Assembly: GCA_937959275.1 (NCBI GenBank)
Contig: CALGLU010000001.1
Span: forward strand, 60,471-124,470
Direction of reading: 5' to 3'
Origin: an uncultured Saprospiraceae bacterium
GTDB taxonomy: Bacteria; Bacteroidota; Bacteroidia; Chitinophagales; Saprospiraceae
DNA: 64,000 nt
In this document: positions 16,929-25,378 of the stretch, in pieces
Position numbering within the stretch: the stretch's first letter is position 1
Layout: each line of letters begins with the position of its first letter
The notes under the pieces: generated by a model
What the model was told of the DNA's origin: nothing
The model's database searches: none
The model's input: only the letters and a program-made list of their open reading frames with translations
Program-made: the position numbers and the translations under genes

Positions 16929-19160
16929 ATGAAAAATAATACTCTTCCATTTTTAATATGTTTACTCCTTATTTGTATTATGACTAGCTTTTCTTGTAAA
17001 ACACAAGAGCAAGCAGTAACAACAAAAGTAGCTAATCTTATAAAACCAGAAATGAATAAACTAGGTCCAACATCAGCAGAAAAAGTTGCTAAATCACTCG
17101 TATTGCACGGCCATGAACGGATTGATAATTACTATTGGATGAGATTGTCGGATGAGCAAAAAAATGCTGAAACGCCAGATGCACAAACTCAAAAAGTACT
17201 TGATTTTTTGAATGCTGAAAATGCCTATCGAGAGTCTGAGACAAAACACTTGGATAAATTTGAAGACAGCTTGTATGAAGAAATAATAGGAAGAATTAAG
17301 CAAACAGATTTATCTGTGCCTTATAAATACAATGGATACTATTACTTAACCAAATATGAAGAAGGCAAAGAATACCCTATTTACGCTCGTAAAAAAGAAA
17401 GCTTGGATGCTGAAGAGAACATTTATCTGAATGTCAATGAGCTAGCAGAAGGGCATGATTACTTTAATGTCAATAACACATCGATTAGTCCTAACAATCA
17501 ACTACTTGCCTATGGTGAAGATGCTGTGAGTAGACGTATTTATACCATCAAGTTTAAGGACCTAGAAACAGGAGAAGCCTTAACTGATGAATTAACTGGA
17601 ACGACTGGTGCAGCTGTGTGGGGCAACGATAATAAAACAATTTTTTATGTCCAAAAGGATGGACAGACATTGCGATCTGAGAAAGTGTATCGACATACGT
17701 TAGGCACTGATCAATCTGAAGATGTGCTCATCTATTTTGAAGAAGATGAGACATTCTATGTTAGCCTGTACAAGACAGTATCTACGGACTACATTATGAT
17801 TTACTCTGGTCACACACTGACATCTGAATACAGATATTTGTCTTCTAATGATCCAGGTGGAGAGTTCAAGTTGTTTGAAGGAAGGGATCTAGCTGGGGAG
17901 CACGAATATTATGTGTCTCATTATAAAGATTATTGGTATATCCGGTCAAATGAAGAGGCGCCTAATTTCAAACTAATGAAAACCACTCTAGCTAACACAG
18001 CTAAACAAAATTGGGAAGAAGTCATTGCTCACAGACCAGAAGTGTTTTTGCAAGGCATGACACCTTTTAGAAAATATATGGTGATGAATGAACGAATCGA
18101 AGGGATTACAGAAATACGAGTCAGGACATGGGATGGAGATGCAGATTATTATATTGATTTTGATGAATCATCCCACTACGCCTATCGATCTACAAATCTT
18201 GACTTCGATACAGAAGTGGTAAGGATTGGCTATCAAAGTATGAAAACGCCCAATTCTGTTTATGATTTCAATATGGACACTAAAGAAAGAGTCTTGTTGA
18301 AGCAATCTGAAGTTGTTGGTGATTTTGATCCAGCCAATTATAAAACTGATCGAATTCTTGCTGAGGCACGAGATGGCGCAAAAGTCCCAGTCTCTATTAT
18401 TTACCATAAGGACACGCAGTTGGATGGTAAAGCGCCCTGCTTGTTATATGCGTATGGCTCATATGGAAGCAATATGGAACCCTACTTTAGTTCTACAAGA
18501 TTAAGTTTACTCGACAGAGGCTTTGTTTATGCAATCACTCATGTTAGAGGCGGTCAAGAGATGGGCAAGCAATGGTACGAGGATGGCAAATTATTGAAGA
18601 AGAAAAATACCTTTTATGATTTCATAGATTCTGGTAAGCAGTTAGTAGCGGATGGTTTTGCAGATCCTGATCGTCTATTTGCAATGGGTGGAAGTGCAGG
18701 AGGCTTATTAATGGGTGCGATTATGAATATGGAACCTTCGATGTGGAGAGGTGTGATTGCTGCTGTGCCTTATGTTGATGTCGTGTCTACCATGATTGAT
18801 GAGACGATTCCATTGACAACATTTGAATGGGACGAATGGGGCAATCCGAAGAATAAAGAATACTATGATTACATGCTCTCCTATTCTCCTTATGATAATG
18901 TGGAGGCTAAGGATTATCCAACGACCTTAGTGACGACTGGTTTATTTGATTCTCAAGTTCAGTATTGGGAGCCTGCTAAATGGGTTGCAAAACTGCGAGA
19001 ATATAAGACTGATGATAATCCATTGTACATGTATGTTAATATGACTACAGGTCATGGCGGAGCATCTGGGCGGTTTGCGCGACATAGAGAAACGGCTATG
19101 GAGTATGCCTTTTTATTAGATTTGGCTGGACTAATTAAAGAGGAAACTGGAGGCGAATAA
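16929..19160 (+). CDS. S9 prolyl oligopeptidase / oligopeptidase B-like lipoprotein
   Basis: A serine peptidase of 743 residues in the S9A family (protease II/PtrB-like) that cleaves short peptides, after basic residues in typical PtrB. It carries a lipoprotein signal with lipobox SFSC (Cys ~23), so it is probably anchored in the cell envelope. A beta-propeller domain (~80-440) precedes the alpha/beta-hydrolase domain. Nucleophile Ser is in GGSAGG near 587, Asp in GLFDSQV near 673 and His in TGHGG near 707, completing the triad. No partner gene is adjacent. The promoter would lie inside or just after the duplicated segment at 16812-16928. Confidence 0.92.
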   Translation: MKNNTLPFLICLLLICIMTSFSCKTQEQAVTTKVANLIKPEMNKLGPTSAEKVAKSLVLHGHERIDNYYWMRLSDEQKNAETPDAQTQKVLDFLNAENAYRESETKHLDKFEDSLYEEIIGRIKQTDLSVPYKYNGYYYLTKYEEGKEYPIYARKKESLDAEENIYLNVNELAEGHDYFNVNNTSISPNNQLLAYGEDAVSRRIYTIKFKDLETGEALTDELTGTTGAAVWGNDNKTIFYVQKDGQTLRSEKVYRHTLGTDQSEDVLIYFEEDETFYVSLYKTVSTDYIMIYSGHTLTSEYRYLSSNDPGGEFKLFEGRDLAGEHEYYVSHYKDYWYIRSNEEAPNFKLMKTTLANTAKQNWEEVIAHRPEVFLQGMTPFRKYMVMNERIEGITEIRVRTWDGDADYYIDFDESSHYAYRSTNLDFDTEVVRIGYQSMKTPNSVYDFNMDTKERVLLKQSEVVGDFDPANYKTDRILAEARDGAKVPVSIIYHKDTQLDGKAPCLLYAYGSYGSNMEPYFSSTRLSLLDRGFVYAITHVRGGQEMGKQWYEDGKLLKKKNTFYDFIDSGKQLVADGFADPDRLFAMGGSAGGLLMGAIMNMEPSMWRGVIAAVPYVDVVSTMIDETIPLTTFEWDEWGNPKNKEYYDYMLSYSPYDNVEAKDYPTTLVTTGLFDSQVQYWEPAKWVAKLREYKTDDNPLYMYVNMTTGHGGASGRFARHRETAMEYAFLLDLAGLIKEETGGE

Positions 19161-19217
19161 AAAGCTGAAGACGGTTAAGGAATTAGCTTCCTGATTTTAT
19201 AAAGACTAATGTAAATG

Positions 19218-19736
19218 CTAAGTCAATGTCATTTTCGCGTAGTTTCCGAGGTCCTGAAAATATGTGCTGGAATTGTATTTAATGCCAAATTGGGTTCGAT
19301 CGATAATTGCGGTCCCCTCAAGATGGATTTTATCGCCAGCTGCATGAACAGTTAATGGGACTGTAATTTCTTTTGTGATGCCCTTCATGATCAGGATTCC
19401 ATATGCTATGCCTCGATCCCATTTGGTCAGTTTAAATGTGGCTTTTGGGTACTTCTTAACAGCAAAGAAATCTTTGGCTAATAAGTGCTTTCTAAGGTTT
19501 TTATCCTCATGATAAATGGAAGACATATCTAAGTCGATCTCCCCACTTTTCAGATTGTCTCTTTCAATCTCTATCTTTCCCATAGAAAAATTAATGCTTC
19601 CAGATTGTTGGAAATTTCCTATTTCTCCATATCCAGTCCAATTCGCAGTTGATGTCGCGGAGTCTAGTCGAAATGTTTGTGCGACTAAGACATTTAAAAT
19701 AATTGTATGACAAAGGATTAAGTATATCAGTCTCAT
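19218..19736 (-). CDS. YceI-family periplasmic protein
   Basis: A 172-residue exported protein with an N-terminal signal peptide (LILCHTIILNVLVAQ). The lipocalin-like YceI fold pattern follows: FRLDSATSTANWTGYG, then DLDMSSIYHEDKNLRKHL and later ATFKLTK and MKGITKEITVP. YceI proteins bind long isoprenoid or amide lipids in the periplasm. It begins three bases after the stop of the gene at 19740, so the two form one operon. Confidence 0.9.
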   Translation of the reverse strand: MRLIYLILCHTIILNVLVAQTFRLDSATSTANWTGYGEIGNFQQSGSINFSMGKIEIERDNLKSGEIDLDMSSIYHEDKNLRKHLLAKDFFAVKKYPKATFKLTKWDRGIAYGILIMKGITKEITVPLTVHAAGDKIHLEGTAIIDRTQFGIKYNSSTYFQDLGNYAKMTLT

Positions 19737-19739
19737 GAC

Positions 19740-20261
19740 TTATTGTTTTGTTGTTAATAATTCAGCTTCTGTTTCTAATAAAGCCATGCCTTTAAAGATG
19801 TTTCCATCATTGTCTTTAGCTATAATGTTCCATAGGGCATCTCCGCCATATAAATTTGAACCCCACCGATAGTTCTCTTTAAACCTATACTCCACTCCCT
19901 TCTTCAAAACGCCTTTTGGACAGTCGAAGCGATCTGCAAACTGCTTACGGCTATACTCTGTATTCCTTATCCATCCTTCTGGACTATACCAAATGAATGA
20001 ACCAGCTTTGATCACTTCAAGGTCTTCATTTGGCGAAATGACTGAAGTGGCATGCTTCCAAACATACTTGTGCTCCTTATGGGTGCCTGTAGTATTCAAC
20101 TCAGGGAAATTTGGATTTGGGCTGTGCATTAAATAGATTGCCACTGGTACTTTTCTCAGATCATCAGGAAGTGCTCTTGATTTGTTTGTCCACACATCTT
20201 GTGTATAGCCAGTGACACTTAGAAGAATAAAGAGGAATAAGATTATACTGCTTGATTTCAT
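19740..20261 (-). CDS. Exported protein of unknown function
   Basis: A 173-residue protein with a clear signal peptide (SIILFLFILLSVTGYTQ) and no domain I recognise. The mature part is rich in Trp, Tyr and charged residues (YVWKHATSV, FIWYSPEGW, YRWGSNLYGG). That looks like a compact extracytoplasmic beta fold. It is the first gene of a two-gene unit with yceI, from which a periplasmic role is inferred but no function. Confidence 0.75.
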   Translation of the reverse strand: MKSSSIILFLFILLSVTGYTQDVWTNKSRALPDDLRKVPVAIYLMHSPNPNFPELNTTGTHKEHKYVWKHATSVISPNEDLEVIKAGSFIWYSPEGWIRNTEYSRKQFADRFDCPKGVLKKGVEYRFKENYRWGSNLYGGDALWNIIAKDNDGNIFKGMALLETEAELLTTKQ

Positions 20262-20363
20262 ACTTCATGTTGTAAATGAAAAAATATGCTTCAAATATGA
20301 TCGTAAATCTTCACATTGAGGTCTCAGAACCTGATTTGGGACTTGGCATAACGTGTTATGAGA

Positions 20364-21026
20364 CTATTTTACTTGAAATTGGCTCGGAGTTAAGCCTGTA
20401 AATTTTTTAAACGTCCGATTAAACGTTGCTTTAGAATTAAACCCACAGTCGTAAGCAATAGCTTCTAAAGTGTATTGACTAGATTGTTCTTCCTTCATTT
20501 TCTTCTTTACTTCTTCAACTCTATAAAAATTTACAAAATCATGAAAGGTCTTTCCAAGTCCTTGATTTAGATGCTCAGAAACTGTACGAGAAGGAAGACC
20601 AACGACCGTGGCAAAGGTTTTCAAATTTAGGCTTGGATCTAGATAAGCCTTTGAGCTTTGCATTGCTGATTCGATTCTATCAATGTTTTCTTGATTAACA
20701 GTTGGTGTTATGACGGTTGTCACTATTTTCTTATTTGGAGAAAACTGTATATGTGATAAATTGTCTTGAAGGACAGCTCTAAAAGCTAAAATCAGAGTGA
20801 GCAATCCCATGATCATTACAGAATAGTTATACTGAAAATAGTTGTCATAGACATCTCTTAAAATGACTTCGACGAACCATTGAATGCATAATATAAAGAG
20901 TAAGACTAATATGATCTTCAACCAATTTAAAGCCACTTTAGATGATTCTGAATAATTGTCTTTTAACCAAGATTGATACTTCCTCAGGATTAAAAAAGAA
21001 AAAATCAAATAAATGGCTAAGGACAA
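20364..21026 (-). CDS. AraC-type regulator, C-terminal part of a frameshifted gene
   Basis: The 3' piece of a membrane-bound AraC/XylS regulator. It starts with the last two or three transmembrane helices (LAIYLIFSFLILRKY, ILVLLFILCIQWF, YSVMIMGLLTLILAF) and ends with the double helix-turn-helix DNA-binding domain (~110-220), including AYDCGFNSKATFNRTFKKFTG. The apparent start is a TTG inside the overlap with the N-terminal piece, in the middle of a helix, so it is not a real start. Restoring one T in the TTTT run near 21027 would join it to the piece at 21017-21532 into one ~380-residue protein. Confidence 0.8.
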   Translation of the reverse strand: MSLAIYLIFSFLILRKYQSWLKDNYSESSKVALNWLKIILVLLFILCIQWFVEVILRDVYDNYFQYNYSVMIMGLLTLILAFRAVLQDNLSHIQFSPNKKIVTTVITPTVNQENIDRIESAMQSSKAYLDPSLNLKTFATVVGLPSRTVSEHLNQGLGKTFHDFVNFYRVEEVKKKMKEEQSSQYTLEAIAYDCGFNSKATFNRTFKKFTGLTPSQFQVK

Positions 21027-21532
21027 AATGTTCCGTTAAATTCAATTCTATAGGTGTATGGTAGGTGTACGTTTTCCCAATACCACCTTTTATAAGAGTA
21101 ATCTTGAAAGGCGAGAAACCAGTATAAACTCGCTTGCATGACCACGGGAATGAAATGAATCACATGTATCCACTTAAACTTGAAGCTGCTGTTGGTAATA
21201 CTCCTGACATAAAAATAGATCAATGGACCAAAAGCAAATGAATAATAGATAGGATTAAAGTATGCGTTAGCATTTTGAGCAAAGATTCCTGCAATATTCA
21301 TAAAGCTATGTATCAACCAGAGTGAACTAGCAATCAGGAAACAGGCCAAAACGCGATTCGCTAATCGATTCTCCTTCCTCAGAAACAAAACAGACGCCGC
21401 AAAGAGCCCAATAATGATCATGGCTCCAAATAAAATTACCAATCCGTTAAACGTAATGTCCACGTATTCAAAGGTAGAAAATAGTGTTAGAAACTTGAAT
21501 TCAAAGAATAGTTGACTACCAGATGGACTCAA
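21017..21532 (-). CDS. AraC-type membrane regulator, N-terminal part of a frameshifted gene
   Basis: The 5' piece of the same regulator: five hydrophobic segments (LVILFGAMIIIGLFAASVLF, then four more), corresponding to the membrane sensor half. It stops right after the segment YTYRIEFNGTF with CP-stop, where homologues I recall continue LSL into the next helix. The nominal start is TTG 21532; GTG at 21463 (VDITFNGL) fits the usual N-terminus better. It lies 5 bases after the glycosyltransferase stop, so it may be read from the same transcript. Confidence 0.75.
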   Translation of the reverse strand: MSPSGSQLFFEFKFLTLFSTFEYVDITFNGLVILFGAMIIIGLFAASVLFLRKENRLANRVLACFLIASSLWLIHSFMNIAGIFAQNANAYFNPIYYSFAFGPLIYFYVRSITNSSFKFKWIHVIHFIPVVMQASLYWFLAFQDYSYKRWYWENVHLPYTYRIEFNGTFCP

Positions 21533-21537
21533 TTGTA

Positions 21538-22626
21538 TTACAGCGAATCATAAATACTTTTCAAAGTCCCTTCTTGGCTTTCCCAATTATAGACAGCCGC
21601 CGCTTGATGACAGTTCGTTGCGTACCTTTCATAGTTTTTTAGAATAGCCTCTATGGCAGACAGAATACTTGATTCTTTTAAATCATCCATCAAAACAGCG
21701 AGCTCGAACTGCTCATTTACTTTTTGGTATTCTGGATAATTCATACTGATAACTGGCAGACCTGCCATGATGAAATCAAAAAATTTATTTGCGGAAGAAT
21801 AGTAGTAATTAGCACTATCATCAGAAAGTAAGTTTAGGCCAATGTGGAATTGTTTGGTCAACCGATGCAAGTCTTGACTTTCAATAAAGCCATGAAATAT
21901 AATGTTGCTGTGCGGTTTTGATAAGTCATGTAGCTTTTGTTCTAGATCTCCCCTCCCAATGATATTCAATCTCATGTTTGCCTGAGAACCGACAGCCGCA
22001 ATTAGCTCCTCCAATCCTCTCCCCTTATTCAGCATGCCTTGATAGACAAGTTCAATAGTCGTAAAATTAGTCGTTATTGATTCCTCAAGTTTTTTAGATA
22101 ACGGGTAATTTTGAACCACCGCAAAATCCCATTTCGTCCGTCTCTTTAATTCGCTTGCCACACTTTCATTAACGGTGTAACATCTTGCTGAGCCTCTGAT
22201 AAATAAGCGCTCGACACTTTTCCAAACTAGCTTTCTGATTGGCTTCCCATTTAATTCAGGAACTTCTGTAAATAACTCATGAGCATCAAACGTAAAGTGA
22301 CTTTTCTTAATCCAAGAGGCTAGCCTTCCTGCTGGTAAAGTATCCAAATCAACGCTATTCATTATGTCAACTTTTTGTGAACATAGAAAAAAGAATAGCC
22401 TCACATTAAATTCTAAATAGAATAGAAACCCTTTTGAAAAATAGCAAGATAAGCGGCGTGTTGAAAATGAGTCACCCTTAAGTGGCAAACTATTTGGCAA
22501 CTCTCTACCCACCAATGTCACCTGATACCCGTACTGGCTTAAACTGTTGCATATCCGATACATTCTTTGATCTTGGGACAGATCATTCGTTACAGTACAA
22601 ATAATTCTCTTATGATTGATGGCCAC
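21538..22626 (-). CDS. Glycosyltransferase (GT4-like, GT-B fold)
   Basis: A 362-residue retaining-type glycosyltransferase predicted to move a sugar from a nucleotide donor to an envelope or exopolysaccharide acceptor. The N-terminal Rossmann half (ICTVTNDLSQDQRMYRICNSL, YQVTLVGRELP) and the C-terminal donor half (LVYQGMLNKGRGLEELIAA, HGFIESQDLH, NKFFDFIMAGLPVISMNYPE) are in the usual order. The start is GTG 22626, inside the last codons of recQ (17-base overlap), indicating translational coupling. Its acceptor is unknown, and no other polysaccharide genes are near. Confidence 0.85.
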   Translation of the reverse strand: MAINHKRIICTVTNDLSQDQRMYRICNSLSQYGYQVTLVGRELPNSLPLKGDSFSTRRLSCYFSKGFLFYLEFNVRLFFFLCSQKVDIMNSVDLDTLPAGRLASWIKKSHFTFDAHELFTEVPELNGKPIRKLVWKSVERLFIRGSARCYTVNESVASELKRRTKWDFAVVQNYPLSKKLEESITTNFTTIELVYQGMLNKGRGLEELIAAVGSQANMRLNIIGRGDLEQKLHDLSKPHSNIIFHGFIESQDLHRLTKQFHIGLNLLSDDSANYYYSSANKFFDFIMAGLPVISMNYPEYQKVNEQFELAVLMDDLKESSILSAIEAILKNYERYATNCHQAAAVYNWESQEGTLKSIYDSL

Positions 22627-24028
22627 CAGTTTTAATCAACTCTAAGTAAGCATCTTTTAGCTTCACTTTACCCTCTTCGATCAGATAATTTAGCTTTTCT
22701 AACAGTAGACCTTGCTCCTTTTTGCTGAGAGATATCATCATTTCACGTAGTGATTTTTCTCGCTTTACAGAAAACTGGTCTAGTTTCATAGAGTCTCCTA
22801 CTGGTATATTCAGGTCATTACAATGGTCACATGATCCACAGTTCTTTGGCAGATGTTCATCAAAATAATCTAACACATACTTAAATCGGCAATTCCGTCT
22901 TTGATGCAAGCCGAGCATACTTAGCGCAGACCTGTTTTTGTACCTGACGTGCCTTGAAGTTATCAGTTTAACCAGGTTTACAGCTTGCTTTTTAATTGCA
23001 GCTAAGTCTTTATGATTATATAGTGTGATACAACTTGCTGGTTCTCCATCTCTACCCGCCCTTCCAATTTCTTGATAATAATCTTCCATAGAGTTTGGTA
23101 ACTTATAATGATACACTGTCCGCACATCTGATTTATTGATCCCCATACCAAATGCATTTGTTGCAACAATGCATTTGACTGCGCCAGTCATCCACCGGTC
23201 TTGATTATCTAATCGGTCGGCTTTAGTCATTCCTGCATGGTAGGCGATTGCTCGATGGCCTTTTGAACTTAGATAGGCAGCAATTTGTTCTGCCCGATTA
23301 CGGTGTTGGATATAGATAATACAAGATTCATTTCTATTCAATTGCTCCACTAAATACTCTCGTTTTTGAACTGAATAAACAAACTGGATCGCTAAATTTT
23401 CACGATAAAGAGAGGCTCGAAAAACTGATTTCCTCCTTATCTTCAACTGTCTTTTAATATCAACCCGTACGTGAGAAGGCGCAGTAGCTGTCAGTGCTAA
23501 AATTTTAGACACACCCACTTTCTTGATGAATGAGTTGATGTTTAGGTAAGCTGGTCTAAAGTCATGACCCCATAGAGAAATGCAGTGAGCTTCATCAACA
23601 ACGAGCAGTGAAAGCCCCAAGTCATTTATTAATGAAATAAATGAAGGCACTTGTAAACGCTCAGGTGATACATACAATAGTGTGATGTCTTTTTGCCTGA
23701 GTCTTTGCTTAACAAGATTACTCTCCAGGATATCCATCGAAGAGTGTAAGCTTGCAGCAGGTATGCCAAGCAGTTTAGATTGGTTGACTTGATCCTCCAT
23801 TAAGGCGATTAGAGGAGACACCACTAACACTAATTGTGTGCTGATCAAAGACAAAAATTGATAGCAGAGTGATTTGCCAGATCCAGTCGGCATAATGGCT
23901 AGACATGAATCTTTACTAAGCATGTGCTGTATGATTTCTAATTGCGGATATCTAAATTCAGTATAGCCCCAGACTTCCTTAAATAAGCGGTATATCTCCG
24001 ATGTAGAGGAGTGTGTAAAGTGTTGCAT
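22610..24028 (-). CDS. recQ: RecQ-family ATP-dependent DNA helicase, short form
   Basis: A 3'-5' DNA helicase of 472 residues. It shows motif I MPTGSGKSLCYQ near 46-57, motif II DEAHC, motif III LTATAP, motif VI EIGRAGRDG, and a zinc site with Cys at CRFKY, and CGSCDHC near 370-390. The C-terminal winged helix is reduced or absent and there is no HRDC domain, so it is shorter than the ~600-residue classical RecQ; Bacteroidota often carry such a second, short RecQ. It heads a unit with the glycosyltransferase and the AraC-type gene. Confidence 0.92.
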   Translation of the reverse strand: MQHFTHSSTSEIYRLFKEVWGYTEFRYPQLEIIQHMLSKDSCLAIMPTGSGKSLCYQFLSLISTQLVLVVSPLIALMEDQVNQSKLLGIPAASLHSSMDILESNLVKQRLRQKDITLLYVSPERLQVPSFISLINDLGLSLLVVDEAHCISLWGHDFRPAYLNINSFIKKVGVSKILALTATAPSHVRVDIKRQLKIRRKSVFRASLYRENLAIQFVYSVQKREYLVEQLNRNESCIIYIQHRNRAEQIAAYLSSKGHRAIAYHAGMTKADRLDNQDRWMTGAVKCIVATNAFGMGINKSDVRTVYHYKLPNSMEDYYQEIGRAGRDGEPASCITLYNHKDLAAIKKQAVNLVKLITSRHVRYKNRSALSMLGLHQRRNCRFKYVLDYFDEHLPKNCGSCDHCNDLNIPVGDSMKLDQFSVKREKSLREMMISLSKKEQGLLLEKLNYLIEEGKVKLKDAYLELIKTGGHQS

Positions 24029-24140
24029 TGTAATTGTGTTCTATTCTAAAGATACAATTCTTGTTCGTAAACAGTATTCAAATAAGGTCTGGGATTAAAA
24101 TTAAATAGGTTAGACTCACCCTATGATGCCTAAATGTATA

Positions 24141-24233
24141 GTAGCGCGGATATCCATTAGGAATTTAAGGCGCGTGGGAGCAAATTTGATATGAAGCAAA
24201 TGCAATTGGCTATTCACCCACGACGAGAGTCGT
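24141..24233. repeat. GC-rich palindromic remnants in the recQ upstream gap
   Basis: The 24029-24306 gap holds GTAGCGCGGA at 24141 and CGCGTGGG at 24171, words also found in the hairpin at 63584-63609. It also holds a perfect small hairpin ACGAC-GAGA-GTCGT at 24220-24233. They look like a decayed REP-type element. Apart from recQ promoter space near 24040, nothing else is evident in the gap. Confidence 0.35.
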
Positions 24234-24306
24234 AAATAATCAACGGCACTACGCTATGATTTCTTCCACTTGGACTTTACTTACTCAAAACAATTTGGTT
24301 TGTCCG

Positions 24307-25212
24307 TCAATAAAAAATAGGGCAAAGAACATCCCCTCCTTTTAAATTGGGTAAAGTATAAATGATAGAAAAACTCGAACTGAAATAATAATCACGAATT
24401 TGTGGATTTCCACGCACAAAGGTGGTGTTAGGATCTTGACTTGGGCTGAGAATACCTAGACCCATTGGAGGGTTAAATGGATCGGCTAGTCTAGCTGCCT
24501 GCTCCCTACCTAGCAAGATGAAGTCCTCATACGGAAAATAGTTTTGACTACTGACATCATCAATGTAATCTGTGTTGGTCAAGCGAGCTAGAATTTCTAC
24601 CTGGAGAGACATATTATCACTGAGTCTCCTTTTCATGATTCCTCCAAAAGGTAGTGCCACTTGAAATAAACTGTATTGCTCTTCAAAAGTCTGGCCTTCA
24701 GTCCCCAACGGTTGAAGAGAGACATAGTTACCAGTAGCAGGATCAATTGCTTCTGGATCATGTCTGAAAATAGCAGGTCCAGCAACAAAGTGAAATGAAA
24801 AACCCAATAACTCAAATAGTTTTACTTCAGCGAGGACAGAAAATTCAGTTAGACTATTTCTGAAGCTGAGATTTCTGATAAACCGATTCAGTATATCTGG
24901 ATTAGTAAAATCATCATCAATTGCATCCGAGGCAGACAAATTCAATCGTTGGAGGTTTAAGCGAATTCCGAATCGCTTAGATATTTCTTGTCTATAAAAT
25001 ATCCCATAGGATAAGCCCACATTTTTTAAATACTTCCTTCTAGAAATGGGGTCCAAATCTCCTGAATACAATGCACCACCGACAGAAAGACCTAAATACC
25101 TGTCTTGCCCCGAAAGGGATACATTGGATAAACAAATAAGGAGGATTAGAAAGTATTTATACACAACTAAATGCTTGTTACAACTTTTAATAAGACAAAG
25201 ATGCGCATTCAT
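24307..25212 (-). CDS. DUF6089-like outer-membrane beta-barrel protein
   Basis: A 301-residue predicted outer-membrane protein. The signal peptide follows an unusually long N-region (hydrophobic FLILLICLSNVSLSG). The mature protein starts YLGLSVGGALYSGDL and ends with RGNPQIRDYYFSSSFSIIYTL, both typical of DUF6089 barrels of Bacteroidota that have been linked to type IX-type secretion or cell-surface function only by context. I start at ATG 25212; a TTG two codons upstream is possible. It is monocistronic and divergent from the subtilase gene at 25379. Confidence 0.75.
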   Translation of the reverse strand: MNAHLCLIKSCNKHLVVYKYFLILLICLSNVSLSGQDRYLGLSVGGALYSGDLDPISRRKYLKNVGLSYGIFYRQEISKRFGIRLNLQRLNLSASDAIDDDFTNPDILNRFIRNLSFRNSLTEFSVLAEVKLFELLGFSFHFVAGPAIFRHDPEAIDPATGNYVSLQPLGTEGQTFEEQYSLFQVALPFGGIMKRRLSDNMSLQVEILARLTNTDYIDDVSSQNYFPYEDFILLGREQAARLADPFNPPMGLGILSPSQDPNTTFVRGNPQIRDYYFSSSFSIIYTLPNLKGGDVLCPIFY

Positions 25213-25378
25213 ATTCAAAATTCTGATCGAGATTTAAGAAAAGCTTAAAACAGCGACAATCAAAGAACTTTTCGTCAAATTTCTGTTGTAACAAAGATAA
25301 CTAAGTTACTTAGTGTTACTCTGACGTCAATATATTTATAATATTTGTGGTAAGTTTTATAAGTCCTAAAATTAATAC

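Noticed and set aside
20364..21532. Programmed -1 ribosomal frameshift in the AraC-type gene
   Set aside because: No slippery heptamer in the zero frame and no obvious downstream stem; a single-base loss in a T run explains it more simply.
24029..24306. tRNA or riboswitch in the GC-richer gap upstream of recQ
   Set aside because: No cloverleaf, T-loop or known riboswitch core could be found; only short palindromic remnants.
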